NCBI GenBank assembly: GCA_965112735.1
Contig: OZ218963.1
Span: 868,001-932,000, forward strand
Direction: 5' to 3'
DNA length: 64,000 nucleotides
Source of the DNA: Phaeosaccion multiseriatum
Lineage: Eukaryota > Ochrophyta, other classes
A program made the position numbers and the translations under genes. Below the pieces are notes generated by a model that saw only the letters and a list, made by a program, of their open reading frames with translations, had not been told where the DNA came from and made no database searches. Below, one piece after another: positions 36,712-49,021 of this stretch (positions within the stretch are counted from its first letter, which is position 1; the number at the start of each line of letters is the position of its first letter).

Positions 36712-38523
36712 TCACAAGCGCCGGTTCACCTCTTCAAGCTCACCAAGCAGTTTGTCTTTCAAATCCTTCAGAGTCCCTTTGCCAAGGGTGCGTTCGTCTC
36801 CCTTTATCTTCCGCAGTTGTGCCTCGAGCACCCTCTTCTTCACCAAGAGCTCTTCTCTTGAGGCCGACGCGCCCTGCTGCTGCTGCTGCTGCTGCTCTTG
36901 CTTGAGCTTGAGCTATTGTCGACAGACACAAGACACAAACACACACACACAGAGAGAGAGAGAGAGAGCAAGAGCGAAAACGTGTTACTACTCGGGCTCA
37001 TGACGCACACCCTTCTCGCATTGTAGTGCTAACGCAGGGACAGGAGGGTTAGTTGCGTTGCGAGGCTTCGGTTCTCACATTCAAGGCTCTCGCGCTGTCG
37101 GCTTCACCTGTGCTAAATCCTCGGCCCCCATTTGGCTCTGCTCGGCTTGCTGGGCTTCGAGGTGCTGCCTCATCACGGCGATGGTCAGTGGTAACTCGTC
37201 AGCCGCCTTCTGCTTCACCTGCAAGATGAGTAAGTCAGCGAAGGGTAGGCCTTTACTTGTGCATCTGGCTGGCACCTCCTCCTTCTTCCCCGTAATCGAC
37301 CAACCTTGTGCGGAAGCCATCCCTTCGCGTCCATTTCGATAGCGTACGAGACCCGAGTCGTGCCGGCGTCAATAGGCTCCAGCAGCAGCAGGCTGTTGAC
37401 GTTGGCGCGGACTGAGTCCTTGGTGTTGGGTACGTCAGGGTCGGTGGCAGCGTCAGTCTGCACGAAGAGGACGCTGCCCACAGGTGCCCCGAGCGTGTCC
37501 CCGGGCAGCTTGAGCATCGAGTACACGAAGTCTCTGCTGCTTACCACACCGCCCACTTTGGGCCGAGCTTTGAGGTACACCAGACGCTCTGGGGGTACGA
37601 GAGAGAGAGAGAGACCGAGAGAAAGAGAGAGAGAGAAAGAGAGTGAGGGGGGGGGAGGGAGAGGGAGAGGAAGAGAGAGGGAGAGCGAGGTGGGGGGGGG
37701 GGGGGAGGGAGAGGGAGAGGGACAGGGAGGGAGAGAGAGAGAATAGAGGGGGAGGAAGGGGAAGAGAGAGAGAGGACGAGGGAGAGAGAGACAGAAATGC
37801 AGGAGTAAACAACGTAGAGAGGGCGATGTGAGGGGAGAGGAGATACACAGAGACACACAGCTCGATGTGATGTGGTGTGTGTTGCCCTCAGACGCAGCCT
37901 CCCCACCACCCGTGCCCCACTCCAACACACACACGCACACCTGAGTCCGACTTGCTGCGCACGAGCTGTGAGTCCATCGTGTTGAGATCGTCCCACTCCT
38001 TCCGCCGGCCGGCTGCAAACCAGAGGTTGGCAACATCCTCCACAGGCACTTTGATGGTGGCCTGGGCAATGCGAACGACAGAGAGGCCTCCGCTCTCCTG
38101 GTGCTTCTGGGCGTCCTTGGCGCTAGCGATGGAGAATATTCGCACCCCCCGCTTCTCTGCGCGCTCGTCTAGGATATTCCCCTGGTCTCTGTTTTTGGAA
38201 GAGGGTGGGTGGGGCGAGGTGAGTTGAAGAACAGTAACGCATGTTGAAGAAGACCAACTGACTCACATGGCCTGGAGATACCCTCCGAGCCGTTCGACGA
38301 CGGGGTGCGAAGGCCTCTTCCTCTCTGCTGCTGCCGCTGAGCATCGAGGCTCTTCTCTTTCCAACGACTTGGACAAGGCTTCAGGGAAGAGGGAGGGGAG
38401 AGGGTGCAAAGTGAGGAGAAAGACAAAGCAGCCTTCGTCCTCTTACGCCCATCGATGCTTACCTCCAAGAGTAAGCAGCCCTGCCGCGGTGGGCCTCAAT
38501 ATTACCTGCGTAACTCTCCTCAT
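36712..38523 (-). CDS. START-domain lipid-binding protein, 338 aa
   Basis: START domains bind a single lipid such as sterol or phosphatidylcholine in a helix-grip pocket. Exons: 38523-38463, 38378-38267, 38188-37941, 37588-37305, 37218-37108, 36912-36712; phases agree (1017 nt). Matching features: 'VRIAQATIKVPVEDVANLWF' with 'RRKEWDDLNTMDSQLV' (strand-helix entry of START), 'KVGGVVSSRDFVYSML' (the conserved R-D-F/Y segment), 'SVRANVNSLLLLEPIDAGTT' and 'VSYAIEMDAKGWLP'. The C-terminal helix is followed by a Gln run and a charged coiled-coil-like tail ('LVKKRVLEAQLRKIKGDE'). No membrane span or signal peptide in this model. The start ATG 38523 sits directly before a conserved-phase exon, but an extra 5' exon is possible. 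Intron 37589-37940 is an AG-rich repeat. Confidence 0.85.
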
Positions 38524-39077
38524 TATCAGAGTGTTTGTATTTGTAGTGGATCAAAAGGGGAGAGGGCGGGAGGAAGGGGACAAGGAGCAAAAATCCTCAA
38601 ATGTCGACGATACGGATTCTGACTCCCCCCCCCGTGAAGGGCTATGGCCTATGGCCATAGCCCTTCGCCCTTCGACGGCACCTAAGTGGAAAGCTAAGAA
38701 AAAGAGAGTGAGGGTGAAGAGAAAAAACGACAAGCATTGTGGTGCTCAGCAGTGTGTGCGGCGACGAAGGAGAGAGAGGAGAGGGTGGGAAAGAAGGAAA
38801 AGAGGGGGGAAATGTGGGCTCGGAAACCAGTTCCCTCAAAAACGTCAGCATTTTCGCCAAAAAAAATCGGCCACTCTAGGTCAGGGGACGGGAAAGAGGA
38901 AGAAGATGCTTTTTATCTCTCTCTCTCCTTAGTGTAGTACTGTAAGGGATAGGTGCTCGAAGGCTTACGTCGAAGCGGGAGGAAGGAGCTTTAATAACAG
39001 TAGGAGCCTTTGCCCGCCCCCAGAGCGGGGGGGTTCCTCCCCCCCAACACCAACTCATCACCCTAGCGGCAGTGGGG
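38524..39077. promoter_or_regulatory. Divergent intergenic region with perfect palindrome
   Basis: 554 bp between START-domain and TAZ genes. It contains a perfect 14-bp-arm inverted repeat at 38636-38666. A reading frame on the minus strand (38551-38733) looks signal-peptide-like but starts at TTG and is not joined in phase. Confidence 0.4.
38636..38666. repeat. Perfect 31-bp palindrome (14-bp arms, TAT loop)
   Basis: GAAGGGCTATGGCC, TAT, GGCCATAGCCCTTC. Both arms pair exactly. It lies between two divergent start codons, about 113 bp from the minus-strand ATG and 412 bp from the plus-strand ATG. Confidence 0.95.
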
Positions 39078-41765
39078 ATGGCGCCGAATGATGTGGCAGT
39101 GCGCCTTGCTTCTCTGAGGAGGAAGTACTGGGATGATCTTAAGTATCTGCTGGCGGAGTTTGCCAAACTCGAGGGCGAGATGGGCGAGGAAGTGCAGAGG
39201 CCTGAGCCGAGTCAGCGGGCGGGTAACAAAAAGGCAGACAGCACGGAGGCTGGCTCCGAGCCCACAGTGGGCGCCCCTGGATCGCGCGACCTGAAGCAGG
39301 CCAGGGTGCAGTTCTTTGTGCAGCACCTGAGCAGGTGAGAAAAAAAACCCGGAACAGGGGCGGAAAAGGGGCGAAACTGGTTGTTTACGATGATCCCGTC
39401 TGATTGTTTAATTGCCCCGCGCCGCCCTCTTTGCCCTGACCGTAGCACGATGGATCGCATGGAGCAAGGGCGGCTTGGCAACTACGACTTTACTCCCGCT
39501 CAGATCGATTTGCTGGAGGAGCACGTTTGTCAGCGATTGTTACCTGTGAAGCGGCGCCTGGTCTCTCAGCTGAAGCAAGCTTCCGCTAGTGCGGATGGGG
39601 ACGTTGAATTCTTGGAGAGTACATCTTCCGCCGGCAGAAGATTGGACAAGAAGGGCGGGAAGGCAGCAGCGGATGGGGCAGCAGCGATGGACCAAGAGGG
39701 AGACGGGAGCGAGGGAACCTTTGATGACACCACAACGGAGGAGCAAGACGACTTGTCCGACGACCTCGAGATGATTGGGCTTGACTTTGGCATTGACGAC
39801 GGGCTGGACGAGAGTCTCGCCGACTCTTTTGACACGCACTGTCGGCAGGATAATGGCAAGGCGGGGGCTTCGGAGGCTGGCAGCGGTGGGGGGAAGGGGG
39901 GGGAGGCACCGTGGATGAAGGAGGACGACCTGGGTGGCGCGTTGTTGGAGGACGGGCTCGGTGTGGGGGGGCTTGCGCTGTCCAGCGAGGAGGAGCACAA
40001 TGACAACGAGGCCTTCGCGCCAGAGTCGGAGACAGGGGCGGGCGGGCTGGGGGGGGCAGGAACGCCTTTGGAGGGCAACCACAACCACCACCACCACCAC
40101 CACCACCACCACCACCACCGTGCACAGCAGAAGGGCGAAGAGGGAGGCCAAGAGAAGAGAGCGAGAGGGGCTGAGGTACCCGCGGGCGAGGCGTGCGCTC
40201 ATGACCACGGGTGTCTCGACTTGGACTTCGATGGCTTTGACTTTGACTGCACTGCCGAAGACACGGAGCAGCACCTCCAGCTGGATATCGGCGATGTTGA
40301 TTCCTTCTTCAACGCGGGGGGGGAGCTTCTTCCACAGGCTGCAGCATCTTTGACGTCAGCAGCATCGGCTGGAAGGGAACAGGGAGCAGCCCGCCTCCTC
40401 TCTGCTGTCAAGACTGAGCCTTTGAATGTTGCTGCCGCTGGAGCAAAGGCGGCAACAACAACGAGCTGCTCTTCTGCGACGACTGCTGCTGCTGCGTCCG
40501 CACACACTCACACAATGGGTGAGAAGCGGAGACAGGACCACACCCACCTGCCGGCTTTTTATCAAATACCGCACCTCCACGCCGAGCAGCAGCCTGTCTT
40601 CCAAGTACCGCACCAACGACCGAGGAAGCGCCAGCGATCGCTGCTACCGCTGCTGACTCAGTCGAGGCCGGTGCACTATGAGTGCTCCCAGTGCAAGGAG
40701 GTGTACACGCAGGAGATTAGCTGCAACCCGTGGTGGGCCCTTTTTCAGCAGGAGTGCCCCAAATGCCATCAGACGCAGGTGCCCCGGGTGGACATTTCCA
40801 AGCCGTCCAACAAGGTGGATTACCACACGGCCATCATGCGCGCTGCAGAGGACGGGGGCAGCGAGGCGGAGTCGGACTTCAGTGACGACAGTGACTATGA
40901 CACGGATGATGACGTGACGGACAGCGAGGAGGACCCCAGGCCCATGCAATTGCGGGGGTCGCAGGGCGGGGTTGGGGGGGGTCCCGGGCAGAGTAGCACG
41001 TGGACGTCGGCCTCCAGCGCAGCGGCGGGTGGCGTCGCAGGAGGGAAGGGGGCAGGAGGTTCAACGAAAGCAGCAACAGCAGCAGCAGCAGCAGCAGCAG
41101 GAGGAGGAGGAGGAGGAGGAGCAGCAGCAGCGCCAGGAGCAGCACAAACAGTGAAGCACTTGCGTCTGAGCCCTCTTCAGGCCGCCAAGCTGCTCGTGCT
41201 CATGAGCCACTCCAGGGCCTGTCCGGGGCACCACAAAAACCCCCACCACCAGGAGGTGTGCCGCAGCACCAAGTTCCTCATGCTGCACATTCGGGATTGT
41301 AACGGCAAGTGCACCTTGCCGGACGGGACCATTGCCAAGTGCCCGTACTCGTGGTGCCGCCCGAGCAAGTCGCTGCTGTACCACCTGGTGCATTGCGCAT
41401 CACCGTCTACTTGTCCCATTTGCAACCCCATCAACCTCCCCAAGCCGCTGCAGGACCTTCGCGCGCTCAATGAGGTGACAGCCGCGACGGCGGCGGCGAA
41501 GGTGGCTGCAACTACTGCTACTGCTACTGCTACTACTGCTACTGCTACTGCTACTACTGCTACTGCTACTACTGCTACTGGGAGGGGGGTTGCAAGCCTC
41601 CCTCCTGCGGCCCCTTCGGCTCCTTCGGCTCCTTCGGCTCCTTCGGCTAGGGCCTCGGCTCCTCTCTCCACTGCAGCGCCCTCGGTGGCTGCGTGTGGCG
41701 GGGCTGCAGCGTGTTTGCCCCCGGTGGCTGCGGCGCCGTCGTGGCCCAAGGTGGGGCGCGCCTAA
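39078..41765 (+). CDS. TAZ-type zinc finger protein, 858 aa
   Basis: Exons 39078-39334 and 39446-41765 (2577 nt, phases agree). The N-terminus is a helical segment 'RLASLRRKYWDDLKYLLAEF'. A long acidic, low-complexity middle includes a His run (40088-40120). Around residues 500-550 a Cys pair element 'YECSQCKEVYTQEISCNPWW' and 'ECPKCHQTQ' suggests a small zinc-binding site. The TAZ domain (about 655-750) follows: 'LLVLMSHSRACPGHH', 'EVCRSTKFLMLHIRDCNGKC', 'CPYSWCRPSKSLLYHLVHC' and 'STCPICNPI', supplying the HCCC-type zinc ligands of TAZ fingers as in p300/CBP. No acetyltransferase, bromodomain or KIX region is present. Probably a nuclear protein-interaction factor. The tail after TAZ is Ala/Thr-rich from ACTGCT repeats (41511-41580). 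Confidence 0.85.
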
Positions 41766-42538
41766 GTCGTCTGTGCTGCGCGAGAGGGGGGGAAGGTGTG
41801 TGCTGATGCATTGGATGCACAACCCCTGCGGCGGGAGACAGACACTCATACACTCTTCCCTTACGTGGGGCGGAAGGATATGGCGATGGACAAGCATGGA
41901 GGGAGGTAAGGAAGGAAGGAAGGAAGGAAGGAAGGAACATCCGTTTTGGGCTGTATATTACTATACTAAAACCTCCTCTTGCAAGGAAACAAACTTCTTG
42001 TGGGAATATAGAGGGAGGATTTTGCCACTACCACTGTGTACGTTACGAGTTCGACTATATTTAAAAAGGGGATTACGTAGTATTATGCTTATGGCACGCA
42101 GAGAGCTCGCCAAAAAAGGAACACACAACACACAAAAAAGATTGCGGAAGAGTTATACTATACGTTAAAAGTTTTTTTATATTAGAATTAATTTAGCTTG
42201 GAAGGAAGAGGGAAGGCAGGGGCTGTCCCGCACAAGCGAAACAATAGAATTAACTATACGGTACCATAAAAGGGGTTATAATAGAAAGAGTTACATGAAG
42301 GAACTGGGGGTCCCACCATTTGCAGCCCCCCCCCCCCCCACTTGGCCTTGAGTCCTTGCGTTTCTTACCATGCGTTGGGAACAGATTCTTCCCAACACAC
42401 AGGCAGGCGTGTGTGTGTATGACGACCCCGCCATGCGGCTGCTGTACACCAACTTTACATTTGCACAAAGCTGCTGTACACCAACTTTACATTTGCACAA
42501 ATTGTAGGATGGCGTGACAGTAAGTACATTGGAAGGCG
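41766..42538. other. Convergent intergenic region with local duplications
   Basis: Contains a GGAA run (41907-41937) and an AT-rich patch (42100-42300). A 31-bp tandem repeat lies at 42439-42501 (CTGCTGTACACCAACTTTAC plus 'ATTTGCACAAA'). A segment 'TTGCACRAATTGTAGGATGG' is shared between 42494-42513 and the last codons of the transporter gene at 42545-42564. No gene seen. Confidence 0.6.
42439..42501 (-). repeat. Tandem repeat containing a degenerate GTTGGTGATAC module
   Basis: Two exact 31-nt copies with period 32. On the minus strand each reads AGTTGGTGTACAGCAG, which is the dispersed module with one base missing, again next to CAG triplets. Confidence 0.7.
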
Positions 42539-43829
42539 TTACAGTTGCACGAATTGTAGGATGGCCGAGAGTAGAATGGCGGTGGGTATGGCCGACAAGA
42601 GGTATACTGCGGAGAGCGTCCTCGCCATGCTTCTTGCCAACTCCGGCTCCTTCTCCATCTGCAGAATGACCACGCTGTTCTGCGCGGAAGGCATGCAGCC
42701 CTGCATGAGCAACACGAACCACAGAAGCTTGTCGTAGGGGATGAGGCCGAAACGGCTTCCCGTCAGGAGCATGGCCGCGGCGCCCAGCGGCATGATAATG
42801 AAACGGGCCGCGCACACGGCAGATACCTGGTGTCAGAGGTCAGCGGTCAGGGGGTCACAGGGGTCGGGGAGTTGTAGGTAGAGGAGGAGGAGCAGCAGAA
42901 GGGAGAGGGGCAGGCAGCACAGGGAAGGGAGTGAGTGGAGGATGAATTCACAGTTGTTTCGCACCAGTCTCACGTGAAACGGAGACTGAGTGGATGGGGT
43001 GGAAGGAGGAGAGAGGGCGAGAGAGAAGGGGGAGAAGAGAGGAGAGAGAGAAGAAGAGGGAGGAGAGAGAGAGGGAGAGAGACAAGAGAAGAGAGAAAGG
43101 AGAGAAGGAGAGAAGAGAAAGGGATAAAAGAGAGGAGAGAGAGAAGAGGGGGGAAAGAAGAGAGAGAGGGAGCAAAGAGAAACAGGAGAGAGAGGAGAGG
43201 GAGAGGAGACAGAAGAGAGAAGGAGAGAAAGGATAGAAAGGAGAGAGAAGGAGAGAGGAGAGCGCCAGACGAGAGAGGGGAGAGAGGAGACAGAAGAGAG
43301 AGAGCGACAGAGCGAGAGTAGAGAGGGAAGAGAGGAGAAGAGGAGAAGAGAGAGAGCCCACCTTTTTCAAAAATGGTCCCGTCTTCCTGAGACTCGTCAA
43401 GGACGACTTGGCACCCCCCGCACCGGACCTGTTTGGACACAAAGGCCGGTGGAGACAGCGGGGATGGTGATGCAATCATCGCGTTGGAAGGAAGGGCGAT
43501 GAGACACATTACATGTTACGTAACGATATGTACGGCCACGTTGTGGTTTTCGACCCGTTCACCCGATCTGCACCCAGCCTTACTTGCTACCTTTACTCAC
43601 TACACGCCCTATAATACATATATTATGTATATATATATAATATATATATATATTATATATATCACCCACACACCTGGCGAACGAGCCCGCAAGGACGAGG
43701 ATGGCCGCGGGTAAGTACGCCGAGCCGAACGTCTTGAGGGCGTCAAACAGCGGCGACAGCGGCGCACCTGTGCGAAGTGGCAGCAGAAGGGTTGGCATGT
43801 GAGGACAACGAAGAAAGACAAGCAAGTTC

Positions 43830-43877
<48 letters not shown>

Positions 43878-45854
43878 GACATACACACACACACTCACAG
43901 ACATACACACATACACACATACACTCTCTCTCTCTCACACAGACATACACCAAACAAGCCGATGAAACCTTCCAATTCGGCGCAAGCACGGTCATAGGAG
44001 GGAAAGCCCCTTGAGAGGCCGGCTCCTCTCTCAACAAGGGGGGGGGGTGGAGTAACAGAGACACACCTGGCTGAACGAGAAGGGCTCTGATTGGGGGGCA
44101 CAACCCCGCCACGACTCCCAACAAGCAGCCCATGACGGGAGGGCTGGCCACGCGCTTGACGGTGGGTTTGGCCTTGAAACGCTGCATCTTCACCACGAGC
44201 TGTGAGGGTGGGTGTGTTTGAGAGAGTGAGTGAGTGAGTGAGTGAGTGAGTGAGTGGGTGAGTGAGTGGGTGAGTGAGTGAGTGAGTGAGTGAGTGAGTG
44301 AGTGAGTGAGTGAGTGAGTGAGTGAGTGAGTGCGCGTGCAAAGCGAGTGTAGAAGGTACAAGACATGGTGAGGAAGAATTGTTCGGGCACACTTGGGTGC
44401 CCAACAGAATGAATGGATGGAGAGGCCGAATGAAAGCATACCTTCTTGAGGATGCCGTACTTTGCCTCGCGGTCCTTGTCCGTGTCAGTCAGGGGCATGG
44501 AAGAGCTGGGCTTGCCGGCCAGCATGCTGTACCCTGCCGTCCAGAACATGGGGGACCAGCCCAGCAGGTAGAAGCTAATGTAGGCCACGGCAGAGGCGCA
44601 CAGAGTGGGGTCTGTGTCGAGAGGTGTCGCGTAGGGGAACAAGGTGAGAACGAAGGGAGAGACGGGAGGGATGCAATCCAACCCAACGTGATACAAAGGT
44701 GCACAGAGAAGAAACGACCGACAAAAGCTCCCCCCTCTTGACACACGTACCGATGTGAGCCCCGAAGATACTGTCCACAAAGAGCAGTGGCAGGGGCCCG
44801 GAGTTGCCGAAGCTGGTGCACATCTGCAGCTCTCTCCCCTCGGGGCTGCCGGGCTTCATGCCCACCACTCTCTCCATCACCTGTTGTCATCCATCGCCGC
44901 CAAGCAGGGTGGGGGTGAGGATACCGTGTGTGCGTGTTTCGGGCACCGAAAGACAAATTTTTTTTAACTCACCATAGCAACAGCCTGGCCGAATAAGATT
45001 TGCAGGCAGGCGAAGATGGGCAGGACTGCAATTTTGGCGTAGCTTACGCGGTTCGAAGCCAGCGTCAGCGCCACGTTCACAAAGAGCAGCGCCGGCTGGA
45101 ACACGTAAAAGATGAGGCGAGAGAGCACCGACAGCGCTGCCTGGTCCAAAACACCTTGGGGAGGTGGTGGAGGTTTGGGGGGGGGGGGGGGGACGCTGGT
45201 GTGAGGCCCAACGAACAATAGAGGGGCGTTTGACTTCTATTCTTCGCCGAACGCACCTTTCTTCGCTAGGCCAACCCCAACACCACAGCTGGCTAGCAGC
45301 TTCACGACGGCCTTTATCGCAGCCCTTACGACGGACGGCTGCATGTGGGTGAGCAGGTGCACCACTGACTGCCCCTGCACAAGGGCAATGTTCGCTAGAG
45401 CAGGCGAGTACGGTGCCCTAGCGGCAGACAGCGCAACAGGGCTCTTGTTGCTGGCACGACCATGACAGAGTGAGCTGCCTTCACATCTTTTAGGCCCCAC
45501 TGCTGGTGGTATTGCACCTGCTGCCGTCTGTCGTTGACGTTTGTTTTGCTTGCCCAAGCCACTCCCGTTCGTAGTCAAAGCGGCCATGGACATCAGAGGA
45601 GCAAGACATTTCCTGGCACTGCCAGCCGTGGAGGCAGAGGTGAATGCACAATGCACACCATCTATTGGCGTTGTCGATGGGCCCAATGCTCGCGCTCCTC
45701 GTCGCCCTGTGCTGAAGGCTGCAGCTCCTGACCAAAGTGGGGGGGATGTTACAAGGGGAGAAGGCGACGACAAGAAGCTGTGCGCCGCCAAGGGAAGAAG
45801 ACCGACACCGATTACACTCAGAGCGCCCACCAGGCCTGCTGCCCGCGGAGCCAT
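42539..45854 (-). CDS. PIN/PILS-like membrane transport protein with N-terminal presequence, 553 aa
   Basis: Exons: 45854-45257, 45154-44973, 44880-44751, 44611-44442, 44199-44067, 43767-43674, 43428-43362, 42826-42539; phases agree (1662 nt). Matches the auxin-efflux/membrane-transport family: 'LSRLIFYVFQPALLFVNVAL', 'TSFGNSGPLPLLFVDSIFG' (the family's N-S/G-P-L-P-L helix), 'PPVMGCLLGVVAGLCPPIR', 'LKTFGSAYLPAAILVLAGS', 'QNSVVILQM' and 'LLSAIPTAILLSAILQF', predicting about ten helices split by a short loop. The first 200 residues begin 'MAPRAAGLVGALSVIGVGLL' and 'PLAAHSFLSS', a signal peptide with Phe soon after the likely cleavage point, as in heterokont plastid presequences. ER is the alternative location, as for plant PILS proteins. 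Substrate unknown. Confidence 0.85.
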
Positions 45855-45937
45855 GACACCTGAGCAGGCTTTTATTCAACAGTGGGACCCCGGGTAACCG
45901 AAATTCAATCGAACGGGCGACGACGTGAGCCACCAAC
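45855..45937. promoter_or_regulatory. 83-bp divergent promoter
   Basis: The start codons of the PILS-like (-) and snurportin (+) genes are only 83 bp apart, so both 5' UTRs and core promoters overlap here unless the second in-frame ATG (45983) is used for snurportin. An AATTC-containing tract (45900-45910) is the only AT-rich part. Confidence 0.5.
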
Positions 45938-48225
45938 ATGCGAGGGAAAATAAAAAATCATCATCCTCTTCCTTCGTCCACGATGGCCTCGTTCTCCAGG
46001 GACCCTGCTGAAACCCCGCAACGTCCAGAGCAGGGTGCTTCGCCAGACGCTGCTTCAAGCTTGGGGGCTAGAAGTAGCCGTCGAAACAATCCCAAATATC
46101 GCGATGCGAGAGCCAGCGACCAGGAGCGGAGGAGGAGAATGGTAATGGAGAGGCAGAAGGAACAGAGACGGAATCTCACAAACTACGCGCGGCACCTGGC
46201 GTTAGGAGATGGCTCGCCGGCGCCCGGAGGAGCGAAGGAAGGGGGGGAGGAGGTTTGCGGGATGGAAGGTGGTTCAGAAGTGGGAGACGCTGCTGCGATG
46301 GAAGTTGGCCGGGACAGACAAGAAGAAGAGGAAATGACAGGCTCAAACGGGTAAGATTGTGTGCTTCTTCATGTTCCCCTCGCTTCGGTCCTTATTGTTA
46401 TGCCCTCCACCTTCCAGCAGCAGCACCAGCAGCGGTAGACGCGTGGGGCAGCGGAAAAGGGCATTAGCCATGCGTCGGCAGTGGTGCGGAAGCCTCACGA
46501 CCCCCGAGTGGATGCTGGACGTGCCCGAGGGGCTCAACGGAAAGGGTCGCACAGATGGACAAGGTAGGGAAAGTACATGATGAGGGCAAACCGGCTATTG
46601 ATAACCTTGACCCATGTCCTAACCTGCCTGGTCCTGCAGGGTGGTTTGTCATGCCAAGGCCGGAGGGGAAGCGATGCATTGTGATCGCCGCCAAGGGTGT
46701 AACGGTCGCTCGCCTGATGAATGGCAACGTGTTCAAGAGGTGGACCTCCGCACTGCCCGGTGGGTCCCACCAAACCAACAAGGGGTGCGATGTGAGTAGT
46801 GGTAGGTAGTACCCTCCGTTTGCATTTGTGATGGTGTCGCCCCATGCCCTGTCTGACTCTTGGTGATGGACATTGATATTGTTCGCGTTTCATCTGTATG
46901 CCCCTTCTTTGAGGCTGATAAGCGCCTTTGACGTCCGACTGCTCCCTCGTACTCCTCTCACATCCTCCTGTCGCTCTGTCCACCCCCTCCGGGCAGGGCT
47001 ATTGCATCTTGGACTGTGTCTACCACGAACTCGACAAGACCTTTTACGTGTTGGACATGATGTCATGGAAGGGCTATCCCCTCTACGACTGCGTCGCGGA
47101 ATTTAGATTATACTGGGTACGTGCAGCAATTAGCGGCGAGGAGGGGAGGCAGGGGGGGGGGCGTCATTGTCATTGCTCTCTTTCCCGATTCCGACCTCCC
47201 ATCTCTTTCTTTGGTAGGTGCGGACAAAGCTTGCCGAGACCCTGAGCCCCCTCGACGTCGTGAATCGGGGAAACGCATACAGGATAGTGGTGAGTGAGTG
47301 AGTCCGCGACTCGTGCGTGTGTTCTCCTGAATCGCAGCCTCGCTCGTTGCTTCCCCCAAGCCGTAACTCTCTGCTCTGCGCATCTGTCTCTCTTCTGCCT
47401 GGGCTGGGCTGTCATGTCAGCCTACCCTCTACCAGGAGTGTGACTCGGAAGGGCTCCGAGTCGCGTACCAAGCGCCCCCTCCAACCGTGCCATTCATCCG
47501 AGACGGCCTGCTGTTCTTCGCCAAGGGAGGACACTACGCGCTGGGGGTGTCTCCTCTGGTGCTGCTGTGGAAAGACAGCCAATGCACCAGGTATCTCTTG
47601 GGGGCAGGGGAGGATCGCCAGAGTATTGTACTAAAGGTGAGTAGTAAGAAGTGGAGGGGTGGTATGGAGCACCAGGTAGTGTGATTGATGCAGTGACGAC
47701 ACCAACACCCCCACATCCTTTTTGGTCTCTTGTTCTTGAAAGGTGGGGAAGGACAGCGGAGGCGGAGGAAAGTCGACTGAAAGCACGCCTCTTGTGACCA
47801 GTGACGGCGTCTGTCTCGGAGGGCTTGGCACGGCGGGTCCCTTGCCTGCCTCTTCCTCTCCCTCATGGAGGGATGTCGCTGAGGGGGAGCTGTGGCGCTG
47901 CCATTTGGATGGGGCGGCGGAGATTGAGTACGAGGGAGACGATAGGGAACCGATCCAGCAGCAGCAGCAGCAGTTGGTGATACACCAGCAAGAGGAGGAG
48001 GGAGGAGAGCTGCAAGGAAAGGGGGCACCACCGCGGAAGGTCCCTGTGGTGAAGGGCTTGACTCTGGACAAGAAGTGCAGCCTTGCTCGGCCGGACGCAG
48101 ACAGCTGGAGCAAGATACTATTCCAAGCGCGGCTGAGGACAGGGGATGGGGCCCTTGATATCTCCGACCTCATCGCAGAGGCCACAGCACACAGGGGGGG
48201 GCTTTCAGATGATGGCATGCGATGA
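45938..48225 (+). CDS. Snurportin-1-like snRNP import adaptor, 533 aa
   Basis: Snurportin binds the trimethylguanosine cap of spliceosomal snRNAs and links them to importin beta. Exons: 45938-46350, 46418-46563, 46640-46791, 46997-47116, 47218-47289, 47421-47636, 47743-48225; phases agree (1602 nt). The N-terminal importin-beta-binding segment is visible ('RRNNPKYRDARASDQERRRR', 'MERQKEQRRNLTNYARHLAL'). The cap-binding domain has 'GWFVMPRPEGKRCIVIAAKG', 'SALPGGSHQTNKG', 'YCILDCVYHELDKTFYVLDM' and 'WKGYPLYDCVAEFRLYW', all hallmarks of the family. The C-terminus is about 160 residues longer than in animals and holds a Gln run with the GTTGGTGATAC module (read Q-L-V-I-H-Q). An alternative start is the ATG at 45983. 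Confidence 0.92.
47971..47985 (+). repeat. GTTGGTGATAC module, copy 7 (exonic)
   Basis: CAGTTGGTGATACAC directly after (CAG)5 in the last exon of the snurportin gene; encodes QLVIHQ. A weaker variant (TGTCACTAACTGCTGCTGC) lies at about 48518-48535 in the next gene. Confidence 0.8.
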
Positions 48226-48312
48226 CAATGTATATATGTATACGCTTGAATCGGTTCTCTGTCTGCTCAGCAGCCAAGAATTGGGCAACTTGTTCCGTGG
48301 CCTCGTTTGTGA

Positions 48313-48981
48313 TTAGTGCGCACACGAGTGAGCCATTCCTATCCAGTCTCCGAGGTCTTCGCTGCCGAGGAAATCCGTAACTGTAGGCCTATGCCGCAGA
48401 GTCTCCGTGTCCACTTCAGGAGACGGCGCCTCGGCCGAGGGGGGTGGCAGACACCAGCGTGACGTCGACAAGGGCTCCTGGCCCGCCCGAGACCGCCGAC
48501 GCAATAGCTGCTGCTCTGTCACTAACTGCTGCTGCTTCAGGACAATACCCATCCGCCCGGAAGGCACGTGGAGACTCAGCCCCTTGACGGTTCGCAGCGG
48601 GTGGTCTGTACGCTTGAACGAGCACATCCCCTCACTGAAGGGGGGCCTTTGAAGACGATGCTGGCCTGCCCCAGGCACCTGCCAAAACGCAGCGCCTCCC
48701 TCCTCCCTCCCCCCTCCACGAGAGCCCCAGCTCGCAGGCCCTTCCTCACTCGGGTCCCTCTGCTGCAGGTAGGCTGAACCGAAACGCTCGTAGTGGATGC
48801 ACCGCTCTACTACCCTTGGGCTCGATGCAATCGGCACCGGCACCAAGCCAATACGCAGGTGATTGGCCTCCCACGGCCGTTGCCGCCGCTTCCCTCCGAG
48901 CCACATGTGTGTGCTGCACTGCTCGCCTCCTGTCTTGCGAGAGGTGCTCCACCATCGCCACTTCGAGCTCCCGCCTGCTGC

Positions 48982-49021
<40 letters not shown>

